This document shows, one piece after another, positions 1 through 9,058 of a stretch of DNA of 25,161 nucleotides (position 1 is its first letter; each line of letters starts with the position of its first letter). A program made the translations under genes and the position numbers. The stretch comes from a virus, in IMG/VR virus record IMGVR_UViG_3300035438_000119, positions 1 through 25,161 of that record; one strand, 5' to 3'. The notes beneath the pieces are model-generated. The model saw nothing but the letters and a program-made list of their open reading frames with translations. It had not been told where the DNA came from and did no database searches.

Positions 1-2450
1 TTATAGTTGAAGAACAAATAACACCTGAACTGGTAAAGGCAAATGTAAGTTTAACAACTGGATGGTCACAGGCAGCACCACTTACGTCAAATTCTGTTAT
101 AGTTGTATATGCACCAGATGCTGAACATCGTTGGGTTAGACTTAAATATGTTAGCGCAATGGGAAATGCTTCTGTATATTCAGATATTGCAGATATAACT
201 CCAGATGCATTTCAGCCACCAAACACAGATCCACCAGACCAGTTTACAGAAGCAAGCATAGCATGGGTTGGAGATGATATAAAGGTTACTTTTACATTGC
301 CAGAAGAAAATGTTCCAACAACTATAAAAGTAAAGCTTGTTCCTTATGTTAATGGTGCAGAAAGTCAAATTTTTTATTCAGATCATTACCATGTAATTGT
401 TCCACCAGTAGATTTTTTTATGATAAGGTCAACAGAGTTATTTGCAAACTATGGTAAATATTATTCAGAATTTAGGGGATACATAACATCCTTGTCTGGT
501 CAAGGTGTTCCAACAGCTGGAGCAACAATTGTTACTAACAAAATTACTAGATCTAGCTTGTTATCAAGTGTATATCCAATATTAGGAATACCAGATGCAT
601 CTAATCCAACAGGAAAATTTAGAGTTACGCCATCTGTTAATGGATACATAGTTGACTTTGATATGCCTGCAGGTGCATCAAGATTAGAGGTTTATGAAAG
701 TCCTACTGCATGGACAGCTATACCAACAAACGATGATCTTGTAGTTTATTCAGGATTGAGCCCAGCAAATGTTCCAACACCTGTTGGAGACTTTGATGAC
801 AGATATGTTATTGTAAGATACTATGATTCATATGGTGGATACTCTCACTATAGTATGGAAACTGCTGGTCAAGGTTCTGGAAAGTTAGTAAAACCAATTG
901 ATATTGGTTTAGAGTCATTAATTACATACCCAATTAAAATATCAGCAGATGGTGGAAGTATATTTGCTGGATCTGGCGATGTAGACAATTACCCACAGGT
1001 ATTCTTTAATGCACTTGGATTATTTGCTTATGACCAAGGTCAAAACAATACAACATCAATCATAAGTAATGCTGCAACTGGGCAGCCAACATTTATTACA
1101 AAGAAGGCAACAATTGGTGCATGGTCAGTAGGAGAAGGAGTTGTTTCAGAAAATCCAACAGTAACAAAAACTTTTATTCAAAACAATATCTATGCTGCAA
1201 CTAAAACTAAAGAATACACTGGGCTGTCTTCGGACGGAACATATTCTTTTTGGGCTGGAGCAACATCATCACTTAATACAGACAATGATGCTGAGTTTTC
1301 TGTAAAGCCAAACGGAGAAGTTGAAGCTAGGAAATTAATTATTAGAGGTGGGGGAACAAATGGAATTTTAATAGATACTCCAAACTTTACAGTTGATCGT
1401 GATGGTGAGGTTGTTGCACTAAAGGCAGAACTTGAAGGAACCCTCACTGTTAACGGACAATCTTATTTTGATGCTAATGTAAACATTAGAAACGGCTACC
1501 TAATTACTGGAGAAGGAGACTTTGGAGAAGGGCCTAACGTACAAATAGGATCAATGGGATTACAAGCACTTGATTCAGAAGATGATCCAACCACAAAAAT
1601 ATACTCAGATCCTAAATCAGTAACTGTTACAAATGCTTTAACTGGGGATTCATCTACAGTGTCTGGAATTACTCTATGGACTAAAAAAGCTTTATTTAAA
1701 TCTCAAGAACCAGGAGAAGAAGGATCAGGTGGATTTGTTATAAGTGATGGTGTAATTCAGTCAAACCAAATACTTATAGATTCAGTAAATGAACAATTTG
1801 TTATTAGATCAACAACAACTAATTCAACAAATGGTATTATATTACAAGCTTCAGATGATAGCGACTACTCAATAGCAGTTGGAAATCTTAATTATTTTGT
1901 AGACCCAGATGAGTATCCAGCACTCCCAATATTTTCTGTTAGTACTACAGGATTGATGACAGCAAATAATGCTGTAGTTAAGGGAATAATAAAGGCAACT
2001 GAAGGATTTTTTGGAACAGAAAACGGTACACGATGGGAAATTGGTTCAACAGGCATAACCGCAAATGGAGTTGCAAGCATAGATTTATCATCAGGTGGAG
2101 TAATTAAAGTTGGCAGTTATGAAATAAAAGCTGTTGTAGCAACAGAAGGAAACGAATTTTCAATTATTGATACTCGTACTAATCAGGCTATATTAGTAAC
2201 AGATAAAAAATCAGGAACAAATAGAATATTTTTGGGTCAAAATGGACGACAAGTTGAAGTAAAAAAACCTGCACAAATATCTGGAGCTGGAACAACGTTA
2301 GCAGATCCAGGAGACAGTTCTTTAGCATCTCAAGCATATAGATCTGGAGGCTTAAGAAACATGTTTACTGTTCAAAAGAGCAACTATGATGAAAACCCAG
2401 CACAATTTCCTTCTGCAGAAAATGGAGATGTACTATTGGTATATACCTAA
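1..2450 (+). CDS. Large minor tail / tail-fibre protein, 5' partial
   Basis: The reading frame is open from the first bases (first full codon at 3), so the gene begins left of the window; the ATG at 159 is internal. 815 residues are visible. The start of the visible part (ending VRLKYVSAMGNASVYSD) and the following ~150 residues look like FN3-type beta sandwiches. The middle and end are rich in short beta-strand motifs of the kind FSVKPNGEVEARKLIIRG, FTVDRDGEVVALKAELEG and FSVSTTGLMTANNAVVKG. Such strand-turn-strand repeats are typical of the shaft and tip regions of phage tail fibres and central tail proteins. It ends ENGDVLLVYT. No signal peptide or membrane segment is seen. It lies 15 bp ahead of another huge tail protein, so the two probably form part of the tail tip or fibre. 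The tail assignment rests on architecture and position, not on a named family. Confidence 0.8.
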   Translation, partial: IVEEQITPELVKANVSLTTGWSQAAPLTSNSVIVVYAPDAEHRWVRLKYVSAMGNASVYSDIADITPDAFQPPNTDPPDQFTEASIAWVGDDIKVTFTLPEENVPTTIKVKLVPYVNGAESQIFYSDHYHVIVPPVDFFMIRSTELFANYGKYYSEFRGYITSLSGQGVPTAGATIVTNKITRSSLLSSVYPILGIPDASNPTGKFRVTPSVNGYIVDFDMPAGASRLEVYESPTAWTAIPTNDDLVVYSGLSPANVPTPVGDFDDRYVIVRYYDSYGGYSHYSMETAGQGSGKLVKPIDIGLESLITYPIKISADGGSIFAGSGDVDNYPQVFFNALGLFAYDQGQNNTTSIISNAATGQPTFITKKATIGAWSVGEGVVSENPTVTKTFIQNNIYAATKTKEYTGLSSDGTYSFWAGATSSLNTDNDAEFSVKPNGEVEARKLIIRGGGTNGILIDTPNFTVDRDGEVVALKAELEGTLTVNGQSYFDANVNIRNGYLITGEGDFGEGPNVQIGSMGLQALDSEDDPTTKIYSDPKSVTVTNALTGDSSTVSGITLWTKKALFKSQEPGEEGSGGFVISDGVIQSNQILIDSVNEQFVIRSTTTNSTNGIILQASDDSDYSIAVGNLNYFVDPDEYPALPIFSVSTTGLMTANNAVVKGIIKATEGFFGTENGTRWEIGSTGITANGVASIDLSSGGVIKVGSYEIKAVVATEGNEFSIIDTRTNQAILVTDKKSGTNRIFLGQNGRQVEVKKPAQISGAGTTLADPGDSSLASQAYRSGGLRNMFTVQKSNYDENPAQFPSAENGDVLLVYT

Positions 2451-2465
2451 TAGTAGAATAATAAT

Positions 2466-5400
2466 ATGCCTGGTAAATTAAAAGTCGGTGGGTCTTGGAG
2501 AGATATCACCTATATTAAACTAAAAGTTGGTTCTATATGGACTAATGTTGGAGAGGCGTATTTAAAGGTAGGCGGTGACTGGAGTAAGTTCTTTGGTGCA
2601 AGTGGACCACAGATAAGTCAAAAACCTGTAATCACGGCAAGCAGCACTACATTCCCAGCAATAGTAACTGGACGAAACTATCATTGGGATTCAGGAAATG
2701 TGTTTACTTATGTATTTCAATATTCATTGACTGCTCCAACATCAACTACAGCGTGGATAGACATAGGAGAGTACCAGTCAATTACAAACCCAGCAGTTGG
2801 ATCTTCAGTAACAAAGACATATGATTTAGCAGATTTAGAAGTTGATGTAGAAGATGATATTTGGGTAAGATTTACGGTGCTAGCCGTTAATACTGTAAAC
2901 TCAACACAGACAATTGAGAGTAGTGATCCTGTGCAAGTATCAAACAATCTTCCAGTTGGAACACCAGTATCTGCGGTAATAGTAAGAGATTCTGAAGATG
3001 GATACGTATACAGCGTATCAAATCCTGGTATATGGACAAAGACTCCTATTCTTTCATATAGATACCAATGGCAACAGAATACCTCTGGAACAACATGGGC
3101 TGATATAACAGGGGCAACATCTATATCAAGAAACATGCTTTCATTCGTTGGTAAAAATGTTAGAGTAAGGGTTTGGGCAACAAACTCATCTGGAGAATCA
3201 TTTAGGCCAATTGTTTCAAATTCAATGATGGTAACTTATGCACCACCAGAGATTAGTTCATTTACAGTAACTCCAAGAGCAGGTGGCGCTACTATTAGTT
3301 ATTCTGCAAGCACAGACGATCCTGACTATAGTATTTCTGTTTTATTAGAAAGACTGAGTGGTGGAACATATTCAGACTATTTCTTTATCCCAATACCTCT
3401 TACATCCCTTACTGCAACAGACATTGAATTTACTACTGATGTTTTGGCATCTGGTACATATCGTTTTACTCTTGTTGTAATAACTAATGATTTGATAGAA
3501 ACTACCTCACAGGTTTCTGGAGTTGTCGTACCAGCACTTTCTGCTTCTTCTTTAACGGTTACAGACACAACACCAACAACAGACTATACTCCATCAGGAC
3601 TTACAGTAACAAACCCATCAAACAATCTTGGTTTAGTTGAATGGACAAATGGAGCAAATGCAGATCTTGCCACATTGGTTTTAAGCGGTGCAGCAACTGG
3701 AACAACAATTTTTGATCCAATAGAATCAAGTAAAACCTTTAGCGTAACAGTAAGTGGAACAGTAACAGCTTCTTTAACCAATACTATAAAAGGTGAAGCA
3801 ACTATAGCATGGAGTCAAAGTGGTGCTAGAAGTTTTAAATTAAAATATGAGGTTGGTGGAAATCCTGTAACATACAATGTTGCAGATACTACATCTACAT
3901 CTCCAAGTCTAAATATAATGTCTAATGGTCTTCAGGTTAAAGCAGTTTCTGTTGAGGTATTCCCTTTGACAAATTATCAAGGTACATCAACACTGTTTAC
4001 TCCATCAGTAGCACCAACTGCAACACCAACAAACAAGGTTAGCACTCCAGCCATTACTGCAAGTGGAACAGTAGAATTCCTTAATCCAAGTGCATCCTCT
4101 TTGGCAATTGCAAACACAACACCAAACGCAACACCTACTGTAACTAGTGTTAGAAACAGTGCAACAACAAATGTTGGAACTGTAGATTGGGAAAATGGAA
4201 CTGGAGCAACTAGTGGCTGGCTAGAAAAGATGACAGCAGCTGGAATTGTAACTGGACAACCAATTGCCGATCCTGGAAGTCTGTCTACTACTGGATCATT
4301 TAATATTTTAATTACTGGAAATGCAACGGCAGTAGTAAAAAATAGATCAAATGCACAAGTCACCATATCTTGGTATCAATCTTCTGTAAAAAGCTATAGG
4401 CTAAGATATACCGTTGCTGGAACTTCTTATACTAGAAATGCAAATACTGTAGATGAAAATGGAGCTGCAATAACTGGAACAACTTCTTTTATTATTCCAA
4501 TTGATGTAAACAATAAAGCAGTTGTTGTTACAGAGCTAGTTGTATATTCTGGATTAAACCAAAATGGAATTCCATCTGCTGCTGTACTACCAGGTTCAGC
4601 ATCTGTTACAGCAACAAACATAACAAATGAAGCAACAGGATCTGGTGCAGTGACTTATGCAGCACCAGCAACAGCTCCAGGAACTCCAACAAACCTACAA
4701 AGAAACCTTGATGGAGCATCAAAAACATTTACTTGGACCGCACCATCTGACGGTGGTTCGCCAATAACAAATTATGAGTTCAATATAAATAACACTGGAT
4801 GGTTTGCTAGAAGTCCAGCATCTTCAGCTACATCTTATTCACTTACAGCAGTAACTGGAAATATTGGAAACACTTTTCAAGTTCGTGCAGTAAATGCAGT
4901 AGGTTCTTCTGCTACCCCAGCTAGTTCTGGAACTTATTATGTTCCATCTGTTGGAGCTCTTACTACATCATCTATTACTAAGACTTCAGCAATAATTACT
5001 TGGACTTCAGGTACAGCTGCACAAGCTGCATGGTCACTATCACTTCCAGGAGCATCAGGTTCACCATTTACTGCAAATAATAGTAATACGTCCTTTGGTG
5101 TTACTGGATTAGTAGCAGGAACATCTTATACACCAACATTAACTCTTACATCTTCAAGTGGTGATACAAACTCTAGAACTGGAACTGAATTTACTACAGT
5201 AGGTCTTTCAGGAATTAAAACGTTGTCAAACCTTACAGTATCTTCTGGAACACTAAGTCCATCATTTCTTTCTGGTACTAATTCATATACTGTTTCTGGA
5301 CTATCTAATGCAACATCATCTATTACTGTTACTCCTACAGTTACAGACTCTACATCTACCGTCACAGTAAATGGAGTTTCAGTAGCTTCTGGGTCAGCAT

Positions 5401-7889
5401 CAGGTGCAATTTCACTCACTGCTGGATCAACAACTAATATTAACATTATAGTTACTGCAGAAAATGGAACCACTAATACTTATACAATTGCAGCTAGCAG
5501 AAATCTTCCAGCACTTAGCATTTCTCTTTCCAATGTTACTAAAACGCTTACTGGATTTACATTTACTTTAACAAGTACGTATGATTCCAACTATACATGG
5601 ACAGCATCTGTTCAATCACCTGCCACCATCTCCCCTTCTTCAGGATCTTCTAGTGGGCAAACCTACACGGTATCTGGAATGACATCTGATGGTGGACCAA
5701 AAATGGCCACAATAACTGCCTCACGTCCTGGATATGATACAGGATCTGATACAAGGACTGGATCTGTTCTAGCACCATCTGTATCTAATTTTACTATTTC
5801 AAATACAACGGCAAACCCAGTTCCTAGTTCAATTACCGTTGGAAATAGTGCAACAGTAAATGTTGGTACAGTAAATTGGGCAAATGGAACTGGTACAGAT
5901 AGATCTTGGGTATCATCTGTGACACCTGGATCATCCTTTACTGGCTCAGAAGGTACACTGAGCCCTACATCACAAAATTTCACCATTACATCTACTCAGT
6001 CAGCAGCAGTTGCAACAGTATTTAATAAAGCATTTGGTACAGCAACAATTTCTTGGAATCAGTCTGATGCACAAAGCTATACATTAATATATACCATTAG
6101 TGGAGTACCTGGACAACAAACAGTTAATGCAAATAGTACAGCATCCAGTGTATCCCGTTCTGTTAATGTAGATGGTTTAGCTGTTACCCTTGTATCAATT
6201 AAGGTTTTTACTGGACCAAATCAAACTGGAAACTTTAATAGTATAACATCAAGTTCATCAGTAACACCAGTTGATAAGATTAACTCAGCAACTGGTTCTG
6301 GATCTATAACACGTGTATCACCTCCAGGTACTCCAACAATAACAATATCAAGTAAAACAACATCTGGATTTAACGTGAGTTGGTCAGCATCTGGTGCAAC
6401 AACATATAATGTTAATGTATATAACGTAAGCACTGGAGTTTCAGTTTCTGGATATCCTTTAACAAATACAACCAATACATCTGCAACCATATCAGGATTG
6501 ACTGCAGACACTAACTATAAGGTTGAGGTTTTTGGAAATAATGCAGCTGGGTCTGGATATAATTTTGCAGATGTGACAACACTTTCAGTAACTCCAACTA
6601 TTAGTGGAATATCTATTAGTAATAATGCTATTTCTCCAGGTTCTTCTACTAGCATATCTGTTTCTAATACCCCACCATCAAATACTGGATCTGTATCATG
6701 GGCAAACGGATCTAATACATCAGCAGCAGGCTTGTTTACAGTATCTGGAGCAGGTTCTGGTGGTTCATCTCCAACAAACCCATCATCACTGTTAACCGCT
6801 GGAACGTTTACGGTAACATCAACTGGAACTGCATCGGTTGGTATACGTGCAATTAATACAAATAAGGGTGCAAATGTTTCATGGACACAATCTGCAGCAC
6901 AAAGCTATTCAATTAATATAACTGCATCAGGGCTTTCCACCTTCAATGTCACTGGAAACTCAAGTGCAAGCAGTCCAAGCATTCCTGTTATATCTAATGA
7001 TTCATTATCTAGAACAGTTACAGTAAATAGTGTTACAGTTTATTCTGGACTAAATCAGACTGGTACACCAGCATCACTTTCTTCTGGATTAAGCATAACA
7101 ACTGCAAATGGTATTACAGATACCCCAGGTTCTGGCTCTGTAACTTATAGTCTTCCATCTCCTGGAACACCAAACTTCCTTACTGCATCCACAGGAAGAA
7201 CAGATGGAGTTGAGCTTTCATTTAGTGGTTCTTCTAATGCAACTAGTTATGATATTTATTGGAATACTACTTCAGCAGTAAAGCCAGCAACAACTGTTAC
7301 TCCAGATTTTCCAGGAGTAACTTCACCATACCTAGATTCTGGAATACCACCTGGAGGAAGTAGACAATATTGGGTTAGAGGAAAAAATTCAACTGGATTT
7401 TCTGCATGGTTCCCAACAGGAACAGGTTCTAGTGGAAGAGTTGGAACAAGAGCTTCAGCTCCTCCTTTCTTCCCTCCTTTCTTCCCTCCTTTCTTCCCAT
7501 TCTTCCCACCGTTCTTCCCATTCTTCCCACCGTTCTTCCCACCGTTCTTCCCACCGTTCTTCCCACCGTTCTTCCCACCGTTCTTTGGTGCTTCAACACC
7601 ACCATTAACACCAACAGGTCTAACAGCACAACTATCTGGATCAAGTACTGTGCTTAACTGGAATGCAGCATCTGGTGCAACAAGCTATGAGCTATGGTAT
7701 CAACCAAGTTCTGCTCAATATTCTGGAACAACTTTTGACTATCCAGCTCCTGGACAACCAGCTATAACAAATACTACATTCTCTGCACCAGTTGGTTACT
7801 CACAGTACTGGACAGTTAGAGCAAGAAATTCAGCAGGTGTAAGTTCATGGTCTACAATGGTACAGTCATCATCAGGTGGTCCAGTATAG
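2466..7889 (+). CDS. Giant multidomain tail protein (Ig/FN3/cadherin-like, PPFF tract)
   Basis: 1807 residues. Approximate order: residues 4-45, three 14-residue repeats of the type LKVGGxW, common at the start of phage minor tail proteins; ~48-262, two Ig-like domains; ~263-355, FN3-like; ~357-518 and ~534-734, two copies of an unnamed module; ~738-913, two FN3 domains; ~914-1012, a cadherin-like beta-sandwich domain (starts LSNLTVSSGTLSPSF); ~1015-1100, a beta domain; ~1103-1287, module copy 3; FN3; ~1377-1566, module copy 4; FN3; 1666-1707, a Pro-Pro-Phe-Phe tract; ~1708-1807, final FN3. It likely forms an elongated, host-facing tail appendage that binds surface glycans or protein. The start is the first ATG after the preceding stop and has no good Shine-Dalgarno, so expression may depend on coupling to the upstream gene. 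Neighbours and domain content support tail origin; the receptor is unknown. Confidence 0.85.
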   Translation: MPGKLKVGGSWRDITYIKLKVGSIWTNVGEAYLKVGGDWSKFFGASGPQISQKPVITASSTTFPAIVTGRNYHWDSGNVFTYVFQYSLTAPTSTTAWIDIGEYQSITNPAVGSSVTKTYDLADLEVDVEDDIWVRFTVLAVNTVNSTQTIESSDPVQVSNNLPVGTPVSAVIVRDSEDGYVYSVSNPGIWTKTPILSYRYQWQQNTSGTTWADITGATSISRNMLSFVGKNVRVRVWATNSSGESFRPIVSNSMMVTYAPPEISSFTVTPRAGGATISYSASTDDPDYSISVLLERLSGGTYSDYFFIPIPLTSLTATDIEFTTDVLASGTYRFTLVVITNDLIETTSQVSGVVVPALSASSLTVTDTTPTTDYTPSGLTVTNPSNNLGLVEWTNGANADLATLVLSGAATGTTIFDPIESSKTFSVTVSGTVTASLTNTIKGEATIAWSQSGARSFKLKYEVGGNPVTYNVADTTSTSPSLNIMSNGLQVKAVSVEVFPLTNYQGTSTLFTPSVAPTATPTNKVSTPAITASGTVEFLNPSASSLAIANTTPNATPTVTSVRNSATTNVGTVDWENGTGATSGWLEKMTAAGIVTGQPIADPGSLSTTGSFNILITGNATAVVKNRSNAQVTISWYQSSVKSYRLRYTVAGTSYTRNANTVDENGAAITGTTSFIIPIDVNNKAVVVTELVVYSGLNQNGIPSAAVLPGSASVTATNITNEATGSGAVTYAAPATAPGTPTNLQRNLDGASKTFTWTAPSDGGSPITNYEFNINNTGWFARSPASSATSYSLTAVTGNIGNTFQVRAVNAVGSSATPASSGTYYVPSVGALTTSSITKTSAIITWTSGTAAQAAWSLSLPGASGSPFTANNSNTSFGVTGLVAGTSYTPTLTLTSSSGDTNSRTGTEFTTVGLSGIKTLSNLTVSSGTLSPSFLSGTNSYTVSGLSNATSSITVTPTVTDSTSTVTVNGVSVASGSASGAISLTAGSTTNINIIVTAENGTTNTYTIAASRNLPALSISLSNVTKTLTGFTFTLTSTYDSNYTWTASVQSPATISPSSGSSSGQTYTVSGMTSDGGPKMATITASRPGYDTGSDTRTGSVLAPSVSNFTISNTTANPVPSSITVGNSATVNVGTVNWANGTGTDRSWVSSVTPGSSFTGSEGTLSPTSQNFTITSTQSAAVATVFNKAFGTATISWNQSDAQSYTLIYTISGVPGQQTVNANSTASSVSRSVNVDGLAVTLVSIKVFTGPNQTGNFNSITSSSSVTPVDKINSATGSGSITRVSPPGTPTITISSKTTSGFNVSWSASGATTYNVNVYNVSTGVSVSGYPLTNTTNTSATISGLTADTNYKVEVFGNNAAGSGYNFADVTTLSVTPTISGISISNNAISPGSSTSISVSNTPPSNTGSVSWANGSNTSAAGLFTVSGAGSGGSSPTNPSSLLTAGTFTVTSTGTASVGIRAINTNKGANVSWTQSAAQSYSINITASGLSTFNVTGNSSASSPSIPVISNDSLSRTVTVNSVTVYSGLNQTGTPASLSSGLSITTANGITDTPGSGSVTYSLPSPGTPNFLTASTGRTDGVELSFSGSSNATSYDIYWNTTSAVKPATTVTPDFPGVTSPYLDSGIPPGGSRQYWVRGKNSTGFSAWFPTGTGSSGRVGTRASAPPFFPPFFPPFFPFFPPFFPFFPPFFPPFFPPFFPPFFPPFFGASTPPLTPTGLTAQLSGSSTVLNWNAASGATSYELWYQPSSAQYSGTTFDYPAPGQPAITNTTFSAPVGYSQYWTVRARNSAGVSSWSTMVQSSSGGPV
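7461..7586 (+). repeat. 12-bp/9-bp coding tandem repeat (Pro-Pro-Phe-Phe units)
   Basis: Eleven tandem units lie in frame within the giant tail gene: three CCTCCTTTCTTC units, then alternating 9-bp CCATTCTTC and 12-bp CCACCGTTCTTC units, ending in five of the latter type (the final one has TTT for the last codon). Translated, they give nine PPFF and two PFF units, residues 1666-1707, joining two FN3 domains. Codon choice differs between the 5' and 3' blocks (CCT-CCT-TTC versus CCA-CCG-TTC), suggesting two separate expansions. Confidence 0.95.
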
Positions 7890-7910
7890 TATGTTAACAA
7901 ACAATCAGTA

Positions 7911-7919
7911 TGATATAAT
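7911..7919 (+). promoter_or_regulatory. Candidate extended -10 promoter (TGATATAAT)
   Basis: A perfect extended -10 element (TG, one base, TATAAT) sits in the 47-bp gap between the tail gene and the first small gene. The identical 9-mer occurs in the intergenic gap at 24009. There is no good -35; TTAACA at 7894 is only 14 bp away. A start about 7 bp downstream would fall at the edge of the ribosome binding site AAAGGAGG (7923-7930), which weakens the case. Confidence 0.35.
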
Positions 7920-7936
7920 AATAAAGGAGGAATAAA

Positions 7937-8149
7937 ATGAGCGCACTTTTAACTTATGAAGAAAAATCTGGGATTATTAATCAACACATTAAAAATCTTG
8001 ATTATTCTATTTTTAATATTGAAATGTCTTTAGTTGAAGAAAAAGCAATTAAAACATCAGAGACTTCAGATTCTTTAGAATCTCAACTGGCAGATTTAAA
8101 CTTAAAACGAGATGCCCTGCTTGCAGAGCTGGCAAAACTTTCAAAATAA
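7937..8149 (+). CDS. Small coiled-coil protein, unknown function
   Basis: 70 residues, preceded by the strong ribosome binding site AAAGGAGG seven bases upstream of ATG. The sequence is helical and heptad-like, especially the C-terminal half (SLESQLADLNLKRDALLAEL), which suggests a dimeric or trimeric coiled coil. No signal peptide, cysteines or membrane helix. It opens a run of small genes between the tail and replication regions and is followed 16 bp later by another coiled-coil protein, so the pair may interact. I do not recognise a family. A virion accessory or regulatory role is possible but unsupported. Confidence 0.8.
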   Translation: MSALLTYEEKSGIINQHIKNLDYSIFNIEMSLVEEKAIKTSETSDSLESQLADLNLKRDALLAELAKLSK

Positions 8150-8165
8150 AATAAAGGGGTAAGGT

Positions 8166-8351
8166 ATGGATAATAAAGCAGAGCTAGTTATAATGGCATT
8201 GCAACAACGCATAGGTGAGCTTGTTTCAAACTATGAAACACAGGTTGCAATTCTTAGGGCTGAAATTACTCAAGCTGCTCAAGAAAAAGAAGCAAAGCAA
8301 AAAGCTATGGAAGAATACTCTAATAGTATTGAAGAAAAAATTTCTAACTAA
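8166..8351 (+). CDS. Small coiled-coil protein, unknown function
   Basis: 61 residues with a GGGGTAAGG-type ribosome binding site just upstream. Almost entirely predicted helix: residues ~5-35 (AELVIMALQQRIGELVSNYE and on) show hydrophobic heptad spacing, followed by a Lys/Glu/Gln-rich stretch. Likely cytoplasmic and oligomeric. It follows another small coiled-coil gene and precedes a zinc-knuckle gene by 8 bp. Proteins of this general look are common in phage genomes, but I can name no family or function. Confidence 0.78.
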   Translation: MDNKAELVIMALQQRIGELVSNYETQVAILRAEITQAAQEKEAKQKAMEEYSNSIEEKISN

Positions 8352-8359
8352 GGGGCATT

Positions 8360-8551
8360 ATGCTAAAATGCAATAGGTGCACTGGTCGTGTATTTGTAGA
8401 TAGGCAGTACACTACTGCTGAACATATAGAGACAGCCTGCATAACATGTGGAAATAGAAAGTTCTATCATCCACCTTCTGCAACAAAAGAGGGAAAATGG
8501 ATACTTCAAAAGGAAAAATCCAGAGCCAAGCATACAATAACGAACCTATAA
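8360..8551 (+). CDS. Small zinc-ribbon protein
   Basis: 63 residues. Two cysteine pairs, C4-x2-C7 (CNRC) and C27-x2-C30 (CITC), spaced as in a zinc ribbon, followed by a basic tail. Such small zinc ribbons in phages may bind nucleic acid or host proteins; no specific partner is visible. ATG at 8360 follows AAGGGG by a few bases. Its end overlaps the next gene by 55 bp in another frame, which is long for this window. Either the overlap is real or the next gene starts later; no convincing later start was found. Confidence 0.72.
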   Translation: MLKCNRCTGRVFVDRQYTTAEHIETACITCGNRKFYHPPSATKEGKWILQKEKSRAKHTITNL

Positions 8552-9039
8552 TAAAAGGTAAGGTTAAGGTATGGTTTATCAATGGAGACCTAGTGAAGGT
8601 TTACCACAGCTCTCGTTCTACTGGCATGGTAACGTTTTATAATATAACTAAAGATCGTTTAGAGACATGTCTGCTTTCTGATTTTAAAAAGGGTCGTGAA
8701 AGAGCATACAGTGTAGCAGAGACTGCTAAGCTTGTCAATAGACATAGAAAATATATTCCAAGTTTAATTAAACGAGGAGTGATTCCACCACCAATTGGTG
8801 CATCACTAAATGGAGAAAGATCTTTTAAAGTAAGAGCTTACTACTCTGAATCTCACGTTAGGGAGATACGTGCTATACTTGCAAGTATACATATTGGACA
8901 ACCAAGAAAAGACAAATTAATAACGAATAACATGACTCCTACAAGCCAAGAGTTGACACGGCGAATGGGAGACGGTATACTTACATATACGAGAACAGAA
9001 GATGGACGATTTATTCCAGTGTGGAATGAGTCTATATAA
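8497..9039 (+). CDS. Helix-turn-helix (MerR/excisionase-like) DNA-binding protein
   Basis: 180 residues. Residues ~71-130 read like a MerR or excisionase-type winged helix-turn-helix: RAYSVAETAKLVNRHRKYIP, then IKRGVIPPPIG, then a wing-like segment and helix YYSESHVREIRAILASI. The N-terminal ~60 residues are beta-rich and unrecognised; the end is TEDGRFIPVWNESI. Probable sequence-specific DNA-binding protein, perhaps a transcriptional regulator of the downstream replication genes. ATG at 8497 is preceded by GAGGG with good spacing, although this creates a 55-bp overlap with the zinc-ribbon gene. The DNA-binding fold is moderately secure, the role is inferred. Confidence 0.72.
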   Translation: MDTSKGKIQSQAYNNEPIIKGKVKVWFINGDLVKVYHSSRSTGMVTFYNITKDRLETCLLSDFKKGRERAYSVAETAKLVNRHRKYIPSLIKRGVIPPPIGASLNGERSFKVRAYYSESHVREIRAILASIHIGQPRKDKLITNNMTPTSQELTRRMGDGILTYTRTEDGRFIPVWNESI

Positions 9040-9058
9040 TTTAGAAATGGGTGGGGTA

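Noticed and set aside
7461-7586. Possible CRISPR array
   Set aside because: Units are 9-12 bp with no spacers and are in frame with a protein; no cas operon apart from an isolated Cas4-like nuclease.
7429-7644. Minus-strand frame with arginine/glycine repeats opposite the PPFF tract
   Set aside because: It is the complement of the 12-bp coding repeat. It has no ribosome binding site or neighbours on that strand, and the + strand frame is part of a clear 1807-residue protein.
2466-7889. Possible diversity-generating retroelement target in the tail protein
   Set aside because: No reverse transcriptase gene, no template repeat elsewhere in the window and no CLec fold at the C-terminus.
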